Positions 53,142 to 62,697 of a stretch of 64,000 bases of DNA are shown piece after piece. The notes below the pieces were generated by a model, which ran no database searches, had not been told where the DNA came from, and saw only the letters and a list, made by a program, of their open reading frames with translations. The DNA is taken from positions 416,809 to 480,808 of the forward strand of contig NZ_LWLE01000036.1 in assembly GCF_001905125.1 (NCBI RefSeq), in the 5' to 3' direction. The position numbers and the translations under genes are program-made. The stretch's first letter is position 1, and every line of letters starts with the position of its first letter. The stretch comes from Streptomyces sp. TSRI0281. GTDB lineage: Bacteria > Actinomycetota > Actinomycetes > Streptomycetales > Streptomycetaceae.

Positions 53142-54035
53142 ATGCGTGCATTTGTCACTGGAGCGACCGGCTGGATCGGATCTGCCGTTGTCGACGAGCT
53201 CATCTCGTCGGGCCACCAGGTCATCGGCCTGGCCCGATCCGACCGGGCCGAGCAGGCTCTCGCGGCCAAGGGCGCGGGCGTCGTCCGCGGTGACCTGGAT
53301 GATCCCGCCTCGCTGCGGCGGGGCGCCGCCCGTGCGGACGCGGTCATCCACCTGGCCAACAAGCACGACTGGGGCAACCCTGCCGAGTCCGACCGCTCCG
53401 AACGCGCTGCGGTCCGGACCCTGGGCGACACCCTGGCCGGAACCGACCGCCCGTTCGTTGTCGCCGCGCCTCTCTCCGGCCTCGTCGAGGGCAGGCCCGC
53501 CACGGAGGCCGATGTCTCTCCGGCCATCGGCCCGGACTCCAATCGGGGCGGCAGCGAGAACCTTGCCCTGGACTACGTGGCCCAGGGTGTGAGGACCGTG
53601 ATCACACGGTTCGCACCGAGCGTTCACGGCGGCGGCGACTGGGGGTTCGTCGACTTTCTCACCGCGGCCGCCCGCAGGCAAGGAGTCTCCGGCTACATCG
53701 GTGACGGCTCCGCTGCCTGGTCGGCGGTGCACCGCGACGATGCCGCCCGCATCGTCCGCCTCGGCATGGAGCAGGCACCCGCGGGGACGCGCCTGCATGC
53801 CGTCGCCGAGGAGGCCGTCACCACCAAGGCGATCGCCGAAGCGATCGGCCGCAGCCTCGGCCTGCCGGTCGAATCCGTCGCCCCGGAGGACGCCGGAGCC
53901 CATTTCGGCTTCGTCGGCAGTTTCTTCGCCTCCGCCATGACCGCGTCCAACAACGCGACCAGGCAGCTTCTCGCCTGGGAGCCCACCGGGCCGTCCCTGC
54001 TCGCGGACATTGACGCAGGTGCCTACACGGCCTGA
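53142..54035 (+). CDS. NAD(P)-dependent epimerase/dehydratase-type SDR
   Basis: A 297-residue protein from the ATG at 53142 (AAGGAGG at 8 nt). The N-terminal GATGWIG is the extended-SDR nucleotide loop. VIHLANKH and the acidic GDLDDP turn follow. The usual YxxxK is not evident (the region reads SENLALDYVAQG), so catalysis may be atypical. A C-terminal domain (GDGSAAWSAVHRDDAARIVR) completes it. It follows the MFS exporter, and TetR-MFS-SDR trios of this type are common in Streptomyces. Confidence 0.88.
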   Translation: MRAFVTGATGWIGSAVVDELISSGHQVIGLARSDRAEQALAAKGAGVVRGDLDDPASLRRGAARADAVIHLANKHDWGNPAESDRSERAAVRTLGDTLAGTDRPFVVAAPLSGLVEGRPATEADVSPAIGPDSNRGGSENLALDYVAQGVRTVITRFAPSVHGGGDWGFVDFLTAAARRQGVSGYIGDGSAAWSAVHRDDAARIVRLGMEQAPAGTRLHAVAEEAVTTKAIAEAIGRSLGLPVESVAPEDAGAHFGFVGSFFASAMTASNNATRQLLAWEPTGPSLLADIDAGAYTA

Positions 54036-54133
54036 CGAGACGGCCCGGCGCAGACACGGGAGGACGGCCTGTCAGCTCCGCCCTCCCGTGACACCCACCC
54101 ACCCATCGCACCGCCCCAAGGAGCCCAGCAACC

Positions 54134-54799
54134 GTGCCCACGCATCCCTGCACCCTCGCAGAACCACGTGTCTCCGCCGCCCTGACCCGCATGTTCGAAG
54201 CCGCCGCCCGTGACGATGACACCGCGGCACGTCTGTGGGGCGCCCAGCCCCACGACCGAGAGTCGCTCACGGCGCAGGAACTCGCCGACACAGCACAGGA
54301 GATCTACATGCCGGTCTCCGCCGACGGAGGCAAACTCCTCTACAACCTCATCCGCGCCGTCAAACCGGCCGTCGTCGTCGAGTTCGGCACCTCGTACGGC
54401 ATCTCCACCCTGCACCTGGCCGCTGCCGTTCGCGACAACGGCACAGGCCGGGTCATCACCACGGAGATGAGCCGGGCCAAGGCGGCCTCCGCCCGCGACA
54501 CCTTCGCCGCCACCGGCCTCGACGACGTGATCACCGTGCTGGAGGGGAACGCCCTGCAGACGCTCGCCGCACTGCGGCAGCCGGTCGACTTCTTGTTCCT
54601 GGACGGGTGGAAGGACCTCTGCCTGCCCGTCCTGCGACTCCTTGAGCCACACATCGCCCCCGGCACCCTTGTCGTTGCCGACGACGTGGACCTCCCCGAC
54701 CTCGGTCCCTACCTCGACCACGTCCGCGACACCGTCAACGGCTACCACAGCGTCACCTTCCCCGTTGAGGACGGCCTCGAAATCAGCTGCCGCCTCTGA
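54134..54799 (+). CDS. SAM-dependent O-methyltransferase-like protein
   Basis: A 221-residue protein from the GTG at 54134 (AAGGAG upstream). The Rossmann SAM-binding motif I is VVEFGTSYGISTLHLAAAV; motif post-I is GRVITTEMSRAKA; acidic VDFLFLDGWKDLCLPVL and VVADDVDLPDL correspond to the metal or substrate loops of class I O-methyltransferases (COMT-like). It is likely co-transcribed with the SDR. Confidence 0.87.
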   Translation: MPTHPCTLAEPRVSAALTRMFEAAARDDDTAARLWGAQPHDRESLTAQELADTAQEIYMPVSADGGKLLYNLIRAVKPAVVVEFGTSYGISTLHLAAAVRDNGTGRVITTEMSRAKAASARDTFAATGLDDVITVLEGNALQTLAALRQPVDFLFLDGWKDLCLPVLRLLEPHIAPGTLVVADDVDLPDLGPYLDHVRDTVNGYHSVTFPVEDGLEISCRL

Positions 54800-54922
54800 T
54801 CAAGCCCCTCCGGACAACCTCGGCGGCCGGCTTCCACCGGCCTCCACCGTCATCCACCGGCTTCCACCGTCGTCCGCCCGTTCAGGCCGATGCGCTCTCG
54901 GGCCCCGGCAGGGACGGGCGGA

Positions 54923-55756
54923 TCAGCGCAGTCCGGCGAAAAGATCGGTCTCGGGTACGGCCGAGCCGGTGGTGCCCTTGACACGGGTGAAGGTCTCCAT
55001 GCCCATCAATGCGCCGAACCTCTCCTTGCCCATCTTGAGGAAGAAGATGTTCTCGCCCTGACTGGCGTGCGCGGCCAGCGCATCGAACTTCTGACCGCTG
55101 AATGCGGTGGTGTCCACCCATGTGCTGATCTCGTCGTCGGGGAGGCCGATCTCGGCCATCGCGGCGACTTCGGCAGGATCCGGCTCCGGCATGTCCTCCT
55201 GAAACTCGCGCATGACCTCCCCGAACCGCCGCATCGTCGAGTGGGGCATCGTCGTCCAGTACACCTTCGGTGTCAGCGCGGTCATCTCCAGGGCCGCCAT
55301 CGTGATGCGGTGGGCCTGGATGTGGTCGGGGTGACCGTAGAAGCCGTTCTCGTCGTAGGTGACGACCACATCGGGTCGGTAGTGCCGCATGAGTTCCGCA
55401 AGCCGGGCGGCGCCTTCCGCCACGGGGGTCTGCCAGAAGGATCCGGGGGCGTCGTTGCTCGGCCAGCCGGTCATCCCGGAGTCGGCATAGTCCAGCATCT
55501 CCAGATCGCTGACCTTCAGGACGTCGCAGCTCGCCTTGAGCTCTTGACGGCGCATCGAGGCGACGGCCGCCGGATCGTGCCCGGGATCGCCCGGCTTGGC
55601 ACCCCCCGTTCCATCGCCGCACCCGCCGTCGGTACAGGTCACGAGCACCGTGCGGATGCCTTCCGCCGCGTACCGCGCGAGGACCCCTCCGGTACTGGTC
55701 GCCTCGTCATCGGGGTGGGCGTGTACTGCCATGAGCGTCAAGGGCCGGTCAGTCAT
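54923..55756 (-). CDS. LmbE/PIG-L deacetylase, mycothiol S-conjugate amidase-like
   Basis: A 277-residue protein with the zinc motif AVHAHPDDEATSTGGVLARY at the N-terminus, the third zinc ligand region DENGFYGHPDHIQAHRI, and RRQELKASCDVL. This matches Mca/MshB enzymes that cleave mycothiol conjugates or its precursor in the cytosol. Length and C-terminal GQKFDALAAHASQ fit Mca better than MshB. It is convergent with the methyltransferase, and the segment as a whole looks geared to detoxification. Confidence 0.88.
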   Translation of the reverse strand: MTDRPLTLMAVHAHPDDEATSTGGVLARYAAEGIRTVLVTCTDGGCGDGTGGAKPGDPGHDPAAVASMRRQELKASCDVLKVSDLEMLDYADSGMTGWPSNDAPGSFWQTPVAEGAARLAELMRHYRPDVVVTYDENGFYGHPDHIQAHRITMAALEMTALTPKVYWTTMPHSTMRRFGEVMREFQEDMPEPDPAEVAAMAEIGLPDDEISTWVDTTAFSGQKFDALAAHASQGENIFFLKMGKERFGALMGMETFTRVKGTTGSAVPETDLFAGLR

Positions 55757-56340
55757 GAAACAGTCCTTCTGTAGAAATACGTCGTGGTCCGAGTACGCGG
55801 CGGAGCCGCCGCGATCCTGGGGCCCGGATCCTGGCGGGGCGGACGACCGTGTGGTCTCCGTGTTCTCCGCCCGTGCGGCGCCGGGTCCTCCGGTCGATGC
55901 AACCGTCCCGACCGGACCGGCTGTTCCCGGCGCGGCCCCCCCGGCCTTCCGGGCGCCGGCGTTATCGACGCGAACGAGGAACAGACGTGACCTTCACGTC
56001 TCGGCGCCACGCCGGATCCGACTGCCATCCGGCACCAGTCGTGAGACCCCGACACGAAAGGCGAAACCTTACAGCGGTCCTGGTGCCCGTTCGCCGGAGG
56101 CGGCGAGGAAGGGTCCCCGGGCGCAGCTGACCTGCCGACACTCCGCCGAGGAGCACCAGCGCGGGCGCCGACGCCGACGCCAACGACGCGGTCGTCCGCC
56201 GCCGACGCATGTCAGCGGACCCGGGATCCGGCATCGGCCCGGTCAGATCCGCCCACCGGCCCGAGTCCCCGCTCCCGAGGCACTGCCTCGTGGTCAACAT
56301 GACGTCCCGGTAGGGCACATGTGGCATGCGGCATGACGCG
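55757..56340. other. Region before att D, possible small secreted protein remnant
   Basis: About 580 bp. A minus-strand frame from ATG 56210 to 55962 starts MRRRRTTASLASASAPALVL, signal-peptide-like, but continues as Arg-rich sequence without recognised domains. It is probably a truncated gene or chance frame. Confidence 0.35.
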
Positions 56341-56376
56341 CGGGAAGCCCCAGCCCGTTGGCCTGGGGCTTCTGCG

Positions 56377-56423
56377 TGGAGCGGGTGACGAGCATCGAAC
56401 TCGCGCTCCGAGCTCGGGAATCA
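56377..56423 (-). repeat. att copy D: 3' half of tRNA-Gly(CCC)
   Basis: Fourth 47-bp copy, three differences from copy E. The hairpin GAAGCCCC.../...GGGGCTTC (about 56,344-56,372) stands directly left. No arm block to the right. Confidence 0.83.
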
Positions 56424-56502
56424 CCGGCAACTCATGCGGGTGTTGCAGCCGCTCGTACCGCGTGGTGTGCGGATCCCCTCAGCCGGCCGCGACGCAGTGC
56501 TC

Positions 56503-58158
56503 TCAGTCTTCTCGCCGCACTGCCTCCTCCTGTAGGTACGCGGAGATCACGGCGAGGTCATCGGCGATATCCAGTACACCGTTGACGTCGGTTGTCGGGG
56601 TGGAGGCGCCGTTCACGCCGGCGAAGAAGACGTCGAAGCGGCCGTTGCCCTTGTCCAGGTAGCCGGCGATCGTGATGGCGCCGACGGCCAGGCGGTTGTT
56701 GAGTGCGTCCAGCCCGACGGCGGCACCGGTCTTGGCGAACACTTTTCCGCGCGCGGGGCAGTCGGTGCAGTTGTCGGCCAGCAGGCCGTCGACGCCGAGG
56801 ATGGGCAGCGCGTTCCGGAAGAGCTCCGCCTCGGGGGTGCGATGCCAGTACGTCAGCAACTGCACCACGGCCTTGGGCGTGGTCCGGTCGACGGGGTTTC
56901 CGCCGCGGCCGTCCAGGAGTTGGACCTGCTTGCGGTCGACGCCCGCGCGTTCCAGGAAGTCGGCCAGCACCGGGAAGCCGTCCATGCAGTCCTTGCTGCC
57001 GGCCGCGACCGCCATCAGACAGATGGCGAGGTTGCCGCCCAGGTTGTGGCTGACCTTGAAGATGAGCTTGGCGTACTGGGAGTACGGCGGGGAGGTGTAC
57101 AGCGCCACGCGCGGTCGGCCCTCGTACGAGCCGGGGAGTTGGCCGATCGGGTTGGCACCGGTCGGATCGGCGGTCACCTCCACACCGGCCCGCCCCAGCG
57201 CCTCGATCAGCGCGGTGCGTCCGAAGGCCGCCGGATCGGCGATGGGTGACACCTTCAAGGCCGGTTCGGAGTCGGCCGCGATCGTGCCGGACAGATGGAT
57301 CCGCGTGCCGTTGTCGGAGGTCGTCACCTCGATGTCGGTCGGCTCACCCGCCCCCACCGTCCGCACGGTCGACGTGACGCGGTACGGGGCGACTTTCGGC
57401 CGCCAGTCCAGTTGCGCGGGCGCGCCGGTGCGGGCGCCGGGGGTGGTCAGCAGGTCGATGAGATTGTCGTTGATGATCAGCGGGGTGGGGACGGGGACGA
57501 AGACCGGCTCGGGCTGGAAGAGCCGGTTGTCGACGATCACGTTCCCTTCGACGCGGGTGATGCCGGAACGCCGCACCTGCTGCGCGATCCGGTTGATCCC
57601 GGCGAGCGGGTTCTGCGGCGTGAGCGTGGCGCCGGGGAAGTCATTGGCGTACGTGTGGTCGAGGTCTGTGTAGTCCACCGTGCCGTCGGGACGGGTCCTG
57701 CCGCCCATGGTGAGGTCACCCTGGGCGACCAGGCCGAGATCGCCGTCCAGTGTGCTTCCGCGTCGCTCGCCGAGCGCGTAGACCGGCGTCTTGAAGCGGT
57801 GGTCGCCGCCGAGGGTGTTCCACGCCCCGGAGGTGCCGAACAGCTTGGCCACCGACCCGGGGATGAAGAACTGCTCGGCGAACCGGCTGTGGACGACCCG
57901 CCCGCTGTCCGGGTCCTGCTGGAGCAGGCCCCACTGGGCGTTGGCGTAGTCCGGCTTCCGCATGATCTCCGTGATCCGCGGGTCGAGCCGGTCGGAACCG
58001 CCGTTCCGGGGCGCCGAGGCCGCGTGGGCTGCCCCGCCCGAAGTCAGGGCCAGAAGCAGCAGGGCACAGCATCCGGCGACAAGGCGATGCCGAAGGGATC
58101 CGAAATTCTCTCCTCGCACTGCGATACGCACCGTTCGTCTCGGCAGTTTCCTGTCCAT
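56503..58158 (-). CDS. D-alanyl-D-alanine carboxypeptidase/endopeptidase (PBP4/DacB type, S13)
   Basis: 551 residues from the ATG at 58158; an upstream GTG at 58215 adds 19. The signal sequence is HRLVAGCCALLLLALTSGGA, ending near AAHA. S13 motifs: S102-V-A-K105 (FIPGSVAKLFGTS), S-H-N (FKVSHNLGGNLA) and K-T-G (VFAKTGAAVGLDALN). The large insert between SxxK and SxN (about residues 130-330) is the usual S13 domain II. Extracytoplasmic, acting on peptidoglycan. A Cys pair (DNCTDCPARG) lies near the KTG motif. Confidence 0.93.
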   Translation of the reverse strand: MDRKLPRRTVRIAVRGENFGSLRHRLVAGCCALLLLALTSGGAAHAASAPRNGGSDRLDPRITEIMRKPDYANAQWGLLQQDPDSGRVVHSRFAEQFFIPGSVAKLFGTSGAWNTLGGDHRFKTPVYALGERRGSTLDGDLGLVAQGDLTMGGRTRPDGTVDYTDLDHTYANDFPGATLTPQNPLAGINRIAQQVRRSGITRVEGNVIVDNRLFQPEPVFVPVPTPLIINDNLIDLLTTPGARTGAPAQLDWRPKVAPYRVTSTVRTVGAGEPTDIEVTTSDNGTRIHLSGTIAADSEPALKVSPIADPAAFGRTALIEALGRAGVEVTADPTGANPIGQLPGSYEGRPRVALYTSPPYSQYAKLIFKVSHNLGGNLAICLMAVAAGSKDCMDGFPVLADFLERAGVDRKQVQLLDGRGGNPVDRTTPKAVVQLLTYWHRTPEAELFRNALPILGVDGLLADNCTDCPARGKVFAKTGAAVGLDALNNRLAVGAITIAGYLDKGNGRFDVFFAGVNGASTPTTDVNGVLDIADDLAVISAYLQEEAVRRED

Positions 58159-58796
58159 GGGCTCAGGTATGGACCCCGATGGGCGCCGGATACGGGCGGC
58201 GCGAACGGTTGTCACCCGAACGGCACGGCGTATTCGTCGAAATGCTCAGCCGAACGCCTGGGTCGGGACAGTCGGTCAGCGACCGCGGCCGAGAGCTCAG
58301 CCTTCAGGCTCTTGTCCTCGGCGGGCTCGGACAGCGTGCCCGGACCGCGTGACCGCACAGCTTCCGCGGATGATGGCGAGGGCGCGCCGGGCGAGGGCTT
58401 CGATGGTGTCGCGGACGAGGGTGACGCCGGGCGGCGCCGATGGTGACAACGGTGCCGGTGCCTATAGCGCCACCGGGTGAGGTTCTCCGCGTCGGCCACG
58501 CGTACTCGCGACCCCTCTACGTACAGCACCCCGTCGAAGACGTCGTCTCCCATGACAGGCCGGATCGATACCCGAGTGAGCGCGGTCGGCCCGAGTCTGG
58601 ACGACGATGTGTCTGCCGTCGCTACAAGCCGACGCGCTGTCCCAGCCCAGCTCCGGAGGACCGGTGGATCCGATGAGGAGCACCGGATGATGTGTGGAGG
58701 AGTCCACGGCCCCAGCCGGCATGACGCCCCTCCTGATCTGCTGAGATGCGCAGGGAGTATCGCCGCGCGAGGTGGAGGCCGAAGAGTTTCGACGAC
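58159..58796. other. Region between the PBP4 and regulator genes, possible decayed gene
   Basis: About 640 bp. A minus-strand frame from ATG 58553 starts MGDDVFDGVLYVEGSRVRVA and ends at 58212 with RSAEHFDEYAVPFG; the middle is Arg/His/Ser-rich and a neighbouring frame gives GVTLVRDTIEALARRALAII. This looks like one small gene with a frameshift, not recognised further. Confidence 0.35.
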
Positions 58797-59462
58797 TCAG
58801 GCCAGGCCCGCCCCCAGGGCGCGGCGCACGGCGTCGGCGCGGTCCTTGATGTCCGCCTTGGCGAAGAGGTTGTTGATGTGCGTCTTCACCGTGGCCTCGC
58901 TGATGAAGAGCTTCTCGGCGATGGCACGGTTCGGCAGGCCCTGGCCGATCAGGGTGAGGACCTCGCGCTCGCGCGGGGTGATGTCGTCGGGCAGCGGCTG
59001 TCCGGGGGCCGGGGGCTTGGTGCGGACCGTCTCCAGGAGGCGGTTCTGGACTTCGCGGTCGAGGACGGACTGCCCGGCGGCGGCGGCGCGGATGGCGCGG
59101 GTGATGTCCTGGCGCCCCGCGTTCTTGGTGAGGTAGCCGCTGGCGCCCGCGCTCAGCGCGGCCAGGATGGAGTCGTCGTCGGCGAACGTGGTCAGGATGA
59201 CCACGGCGACCTCGGGGTGCTCCTCGGTGAGCCGCCGGGTCGCCTCGGTGCCGTCCATCACCGGCATCCGCAGGTCCATCAGGACCACGTCGACCGGGCC
59301 TGCGGCGACTGCGGCGAGTACTTCGGTGCCGTCGGCGGCCGAGGCGACGACGTCGATGTCCTCGGCCAGACCGAGGACCGCGGCCAGCGGCTCCCGTACG
59401 GCAGCCTGGTCGTCGGCGACAATCACACGCAGCCGCTGGGGATTCCGCGTCGGTTCACTCAT
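58797..59462 (-). CDS. NarL/LuxR-type response regulator
   Basis: 221 residues. The receiver has VIVADDQAAVREPL, phospho-acceptor Asp in VVLMDLRMPVMDG and K in SGYLTKNAGR. The C-terminal LuxR helix-turn-helix is LTPREREV-like: DDITPREREVLTLIGQGLPN followed by KLFISEATVKTHINNLFAK. Its start overlaps the kinase stop by 4 bp, so it is coupled to the kinase. Confidence 0.94.
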   Translation of the reverse strand: MSEPTRNPQRLRVIVADDQAAVREPLAAVLGLAEDIDVVASAADGTEVLAAVAAGPVDVVLMDLRMPVMDGTEATRRLTEEHPEVAVVILTTFADDDSILAALSAGASGYLTKNAGRQDITRAIRAAAAGQSVLDREVQNRLLETVRTKPPAPGQPLPDDITPREREVLTLIGQGLPNRAIAEKLFISEATVKTHINNLFAKADIKDRADAVRRALGAGLA

Positions 59463-60688
59463 CCCGGTATCACTGCCTCCACTTGCCAGCCGCCTTCGTC
59501 CGGTCCTTCGGTGACCGGGCCCGCAGTGATCGTGCCACCCAGCAGGGCGACCCGTTCCCGCATGCCGATCAGTCCCATTCCGCTGCCGACGCCCGCGCGC
59601 ACCGCACGGGTCGCCGCGCTGTTGCGGATTCTCAGTGTCGTCGATGCGGCATCGAACGTCAGCTCCACGTGGACCTCGCCGCCGGGTGCGTGCCGGACGG
59701 CGTTGGTCAGCGACTCCTGCGCGATCCGCAGCAGGTTCTGCGTGACCTGGGACGGTACGTCGCGCGCGGTGCCGGTGAGGGTGAGGGCGTCGCGGTGGCC
59801 GGACGAGTCGAGCATCGCGGTCAGGCTGCCCACCAGCGGCAGGGAGTCCTCACGGAGCGCGTGCACGGTCCACTGGGCCTGCTTCAGGCTCTCCTTGACC
59901 ATGCTGTGCGCCTTCTGGTTCGCCTGGCGGACCTTCTCCAGGTCACCGGTTTCGATCAGGGCGTCCGCCAGTTCCAGCTGCATGTTGATGCCCGCGAGGG
60001 AGTGGGCCAGGACGTCGTGCACGTCGCGGGCGATCCGTCCCCGCTCGGTGAGGACGGCGGCCTGGGCCTCGGCGCGGGCAGCCCGCTCGGCGGACTCCGC
60101 GGCCTCGATCACCGCCTGGACGGCGCGCCGGCGGCTGCGGTTGATGATGCCGAGGACGACCGGGGTGCCGGCGGCCAGACCGACCACCCAGGGCAGCAGG
60201 TGGTGGCCGGGGCCGATGCGGAAGTACAGGACTCCGCCGCACAGCAGGCCGCAGAACGCCGCGAGGGCCAAGGCCGGCTTGGGCTGCAGCCGGTATCCGG
60301 CGTGGCCGACGAGGAAGAACGCGAAGAGGTAGCTCGATCCGCTGCGGCTGACGGCGATCAGGGCGGCCGCGGCGACGATGCCGAGGGTCAGCCAGACCAG
60401 GGCGACGCGGGGCGGGACCCTGTGCTCGGGCAGGTGCCGGGCGAGGAGGGCGAGGGAGTTGACGACGATGAGCGCGGCGACCACGAGGCCCCGGCCGCTG
60501 AGACCGATCGGCCGCACCGTGATGAACGCGGAGCCGATGACGCAGAGGGTCAGGACCCAGCCCACGCGAGGATCGTGACCTGTGAAGGGCAGGGGGCCGG
60601 ACGCCCGGTACGGGGCCGAGCCCGTACCGGGCGTGCTCTGCTTTTCCGGGACGCTCTGTGCTTCGGGCACGGCGTGACCATAGTCCAC
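59459..60688 (-). CDS. NarL-type sensor histidine kinase (HisKA_3)
   Basis: 409 residues from the GTG at 60688, only 2 bp after the stop of the upstream membrane-protein gene. Five to six transmembrane helices (residues about 35-180) lead to the HisKA_3 dimerisation domain with the phospho-acceptor in ERGRIARDVHDVLAHSLAGI, then HATPase_c (RIAQESLTNAVRHAPGG; GSGMGLIGMRERVALLGG). The membrane region has no large external loop, suggesting it senses within the membrane or through its partner. Confidence 0.93.
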   Translation of the reverse strand: MDYGHAVPEAQSVPEKQSTPGTGSAPYRASGPLPFTGHDPRVGWVLTLCVIGSAFITVRPIGLSGRGLVVAALIVVNSLALLARHLPEHRVPPRVALVWLTLGIVAAAALIAVSRSGSSYLFAFFLVGHAGYRLQPKPALALAAFCGLLCGGVLYFRIGPGHHLLPWVVGLAAGTPVVLGIINRSRRRAVQAVIEAAESAERAARAEAQAAVLTERGRIARDVHDVLAHSLAGINMQLELADALIETGDLEKVRQANQKAHSMVKESLKQAQWTVHALREDSLPLVGSLTAMLDSSGHRDALTLTGTARDVPSQVTQNLLRIAQESLTNAVRHAPGGEVHVELTFDAASTTLRIRNSAATRAVRAGVGSGMGLIGMRERVALLGGTITAGPVTEGPDEGGWQVEAVIPG

Positions 60689-60690
60689 GG

Positions 60691-61236
60691 TCAGGCCGTA
60701 CGGTCGAGAGAGGGCGCCGGGGGCGTCGCCGCGGTCGTCCGCGCCTGCCCGCCGTTCACCATCCGGCTCCGGACAAAGATCGTCGCGAGTCGCGTGACGA
60801 CCTCGGTGAGTGCCATCAGGACGAAGGCCGCGACCCAGGCCTGGTCGGTGGTGATGTGGTGGGCGATGCTGAACCGCGCGACGTTGTCGGCGCCGCCGTG
60901 CGAGACCCAGAACTGGAAGCCCATGCGGGCGCCCATGCCGAGCACCCAAAGGATCGCGGAGACCGCGCCGGCCTTGATCAGCAGGTGCTCGCCCGCAACC
61001 CGGATGCGGGTGCAGACGCCGCCCGCGATGCCGAGCGCCGCGCCGACGGCCATGAGCACGCCGATCAGCACCAGGTCGTTGCCCGCGGTGGGCACGCTGT
61101 CGAGGTACGTGTGGGCCACGAAGGCCACGATCCCCAGCGGGATCAGGAAGGTCTTGAGGTCGAGACGGCCTTCCCGCAGCTGCCGGAAGACGATCAGGAC
61201 GAGGGCGATGTCGGTGATCCACTCGGTCGTTGTCAT
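60691..61236 (-). CDS. Polytopic membrane protein upstream of the kinase (DUF1453/CcdC-like)
   Basis: 181 residues from the ATG at 61236 (GAGGGC upstream). Four to five hydrophobic helices, beginning EWITDIALVLIVFRQLREGR and DLKTFLIPLGIVAFVAHTYL. The pattern resembles DUF1453/CcdC-like proteins often found with two-component genes. It is first in a tight three-gene operon and might be the sensor partner or a target of the system. Confidence 0.85.
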   Translation of the reverse strand: MTTTEWITDIALVLIVFRQLREGRLDLKTFLIPLGIVAFVAHTYLDSVPTAGNDLVLIGVLMAVGAALGIAGGVCTRIRVAGEHLLIKAGAVSAILWVLGMGARMGFQFWVSHGGADNVARFSIAHHITTDQAWVAAFVLMALTEVVTRLATIFVRSRMVNGGQARTTAATPPAPSLDRTA

Positions 61237-61418
61237 GCCCTCAAGCGTGCTCGCGCAGGGCCTCGCGCACCTGGACCCATGGGTGGAACGACGGGTGGAG
61301 ATCGCCGTCCCGCACTCATCCACCCGGCTCGTGGAATCGCATCAGACCGTAGTCCGGCAGCAGTGCGAAGAAGCGGCTGAACACGCTCAGGTGGAGAAGC
61401 CGGAGTACTCGGGCTGAG

Positions 61419-61616
61419 GCGGCGGCGGCCTCGCCTGCGGGGCACGCAGCGGTCGCGGAGGCGGTGCGGGCTTACCTGGACCAGCGGCGTGAGGATGTGC
61501 GCGAGGGCATGGTGGAAGCGCTCAGCGTCCTGGACGGCTCCCTGAAGTCGGACGTCATGCTCCTGACCGGTCTGACATCGGAGGAGATCGACGCGGTCGG
61601 CGGGATCGACGAATGA
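61419..61616 (+). pseudogene. Antitoxin-like gene fragment, 5' end missing
   Basis: The frame ends with VAEAVRAYLDQRREDVREGM, VEALSVLDGSLKSDVMLLTG and LTSEEIDAVGGIDE. The helical, acidic pattern is typical of small antitoxin partners, but no start codon with N-terminal domain is present. Its stop overlaps the ATG of the next gene (ATGA). Confidence 0.5.
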
Positions 61617-62420
61617 CCGTTCACTGCGATGCGTCCCGCCAGGCCCACCCTGCGATGCCTACGCGATGACCTCGGACTCCCCTTACCGGCGGTGACCGAC
61701 TCCCTGGACGAGATCGAGCACCCGATCCTGGCGAAGACCGCCGAGCAGTTCGCGGCGGACGATGCCAAGCATGAGCGCATCCGCGCTGTCGATGACCAGA
61801 TGTTGTTCAAGGTGAAGGTCCAGCGCTGGCGCGGGGCGGTCTGGGTGGACGCCGATCTTCCGTGGCTGGTTGCGGCCGGCCACCGTGAGGACGGCTCCAC
61901 CGACGACTTCTACGCCGCTCGAAGCCGACGGCAAGACCGCCCGAACCCGCTCTACAACGCCGACAACGCCGACGCGCTCAAGTCCGCCACGTACACCGCC
62001 CACTTACTCCCCGCTCGCGAGGACCACGTGCGCTATCGCGCCGAAGCGGGAGTCCGTTTCGTCCGGCGGCTCCGGACTGCAGTTCTGACCCTGAGTCGTG
62101 CCACCCTCCGGGACGGTCAGGAGCACACGGTGGATTTCGACACCTTCACCGTCGGCCTCCAGGTCCGCGCCGACGACGGCCACGAAACTTACCTCGCGGT
62201 GCGGATTACGGGTTCGGTCCCGCCGAACCTCACCACTTTGATCCTGCGCAACGTCCCCGGCTGTGAGGCCAACGGATGGCACCCCGAATACGCCCTGCCG
62301 GAGCGGGACCTGCTTCCCGCCGAACAAGCCTGGTCCAACCTGATGGACCTCGTGCGGCCGCCCGACTCCTCGATACGGAGCCGTAGTAGTTGGAACAATA
62401 AACAAGGCCCGGGTCGATGA
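61613..62420 (+). pseudogene. Hypothetical protein of about 265 aa with several indels
   Basis: ATG 61613 reads MTVHCDASRQAHPAMPTR then stops, while the +1 frame continues LRDDLGLPLPAVTDSLDEIE, HPILAKTAEQFAADDAKHER. Near 61,915-61,960 a second pair of compensating indels garbles a short stretch (LEADGKTARTR in the alternate frame). The rest is intact: DHVRYRAEAGVRFVRRLRTA, VDFDTFTVGLQVRADDGHET. No family was recognised. The end runs into the att E terminator. Confidence 0.6.
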
Positions 62421-62435
62421 CCTGGGCCTTAGTCG

Positions 62436-62482
62436 TGGAGCGGGTGACGAGAATCGAACTCGCGCTCTGAGCTTGGGAATCA
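62436..62482 (-). repeat. att copy E: 3' half of tRNA-Gly(CCC)
   Basis: This copy gives the cleanest tRNA reading: TTCCCAA anticodon loop, GCTCA stem, T-arm GCGAG-TTCGATT-CTCGT, acceptor CACCCGC, U73-type T, CCA. Left hairpin AAGGCCCGGGTC/GACCTGGGCCTT at 62404-62430. Confidence 0.88.
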
Positions 62483-62567
62483 ACGGTGCTTGAGTGGAGG
62501 GGATGGCTCTGACCTGCACGGTTGCTGGAAATGGGGTAATTTTCTGTAACCCCTGGGAGCCGTACGT

Positions 62568-62607
62568 GACCGCTGTTCTCCGCTCCGAAGGGCACGGAGG
62601 GGGCACG
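62568..62607. repeat. Conserved 40-bp block 86 bp right of att core E
   Basis: GACCGCTGTTCTCCGCTCCG... shares 37 of 40 positions with the block at 47062-47101, same distance from the core. Confidence 0.75.
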
Positions 62608-62697
62608 CCGACGGCAGGTCATCAACCTGAGGTGATTTGCCGGAGCGGCGGCAGGAAGCGGAAGCTTCCCGTGGTGCAGACGCTGCTGGCGCAGACG

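Noticed and set aside
50779..54799. A biosynthetic gene cluster
   Set aside because: TetR, MFS, SDR and methyltransferase genes alone do not make one; no core synthase, carrier protein or precursor gene is present.
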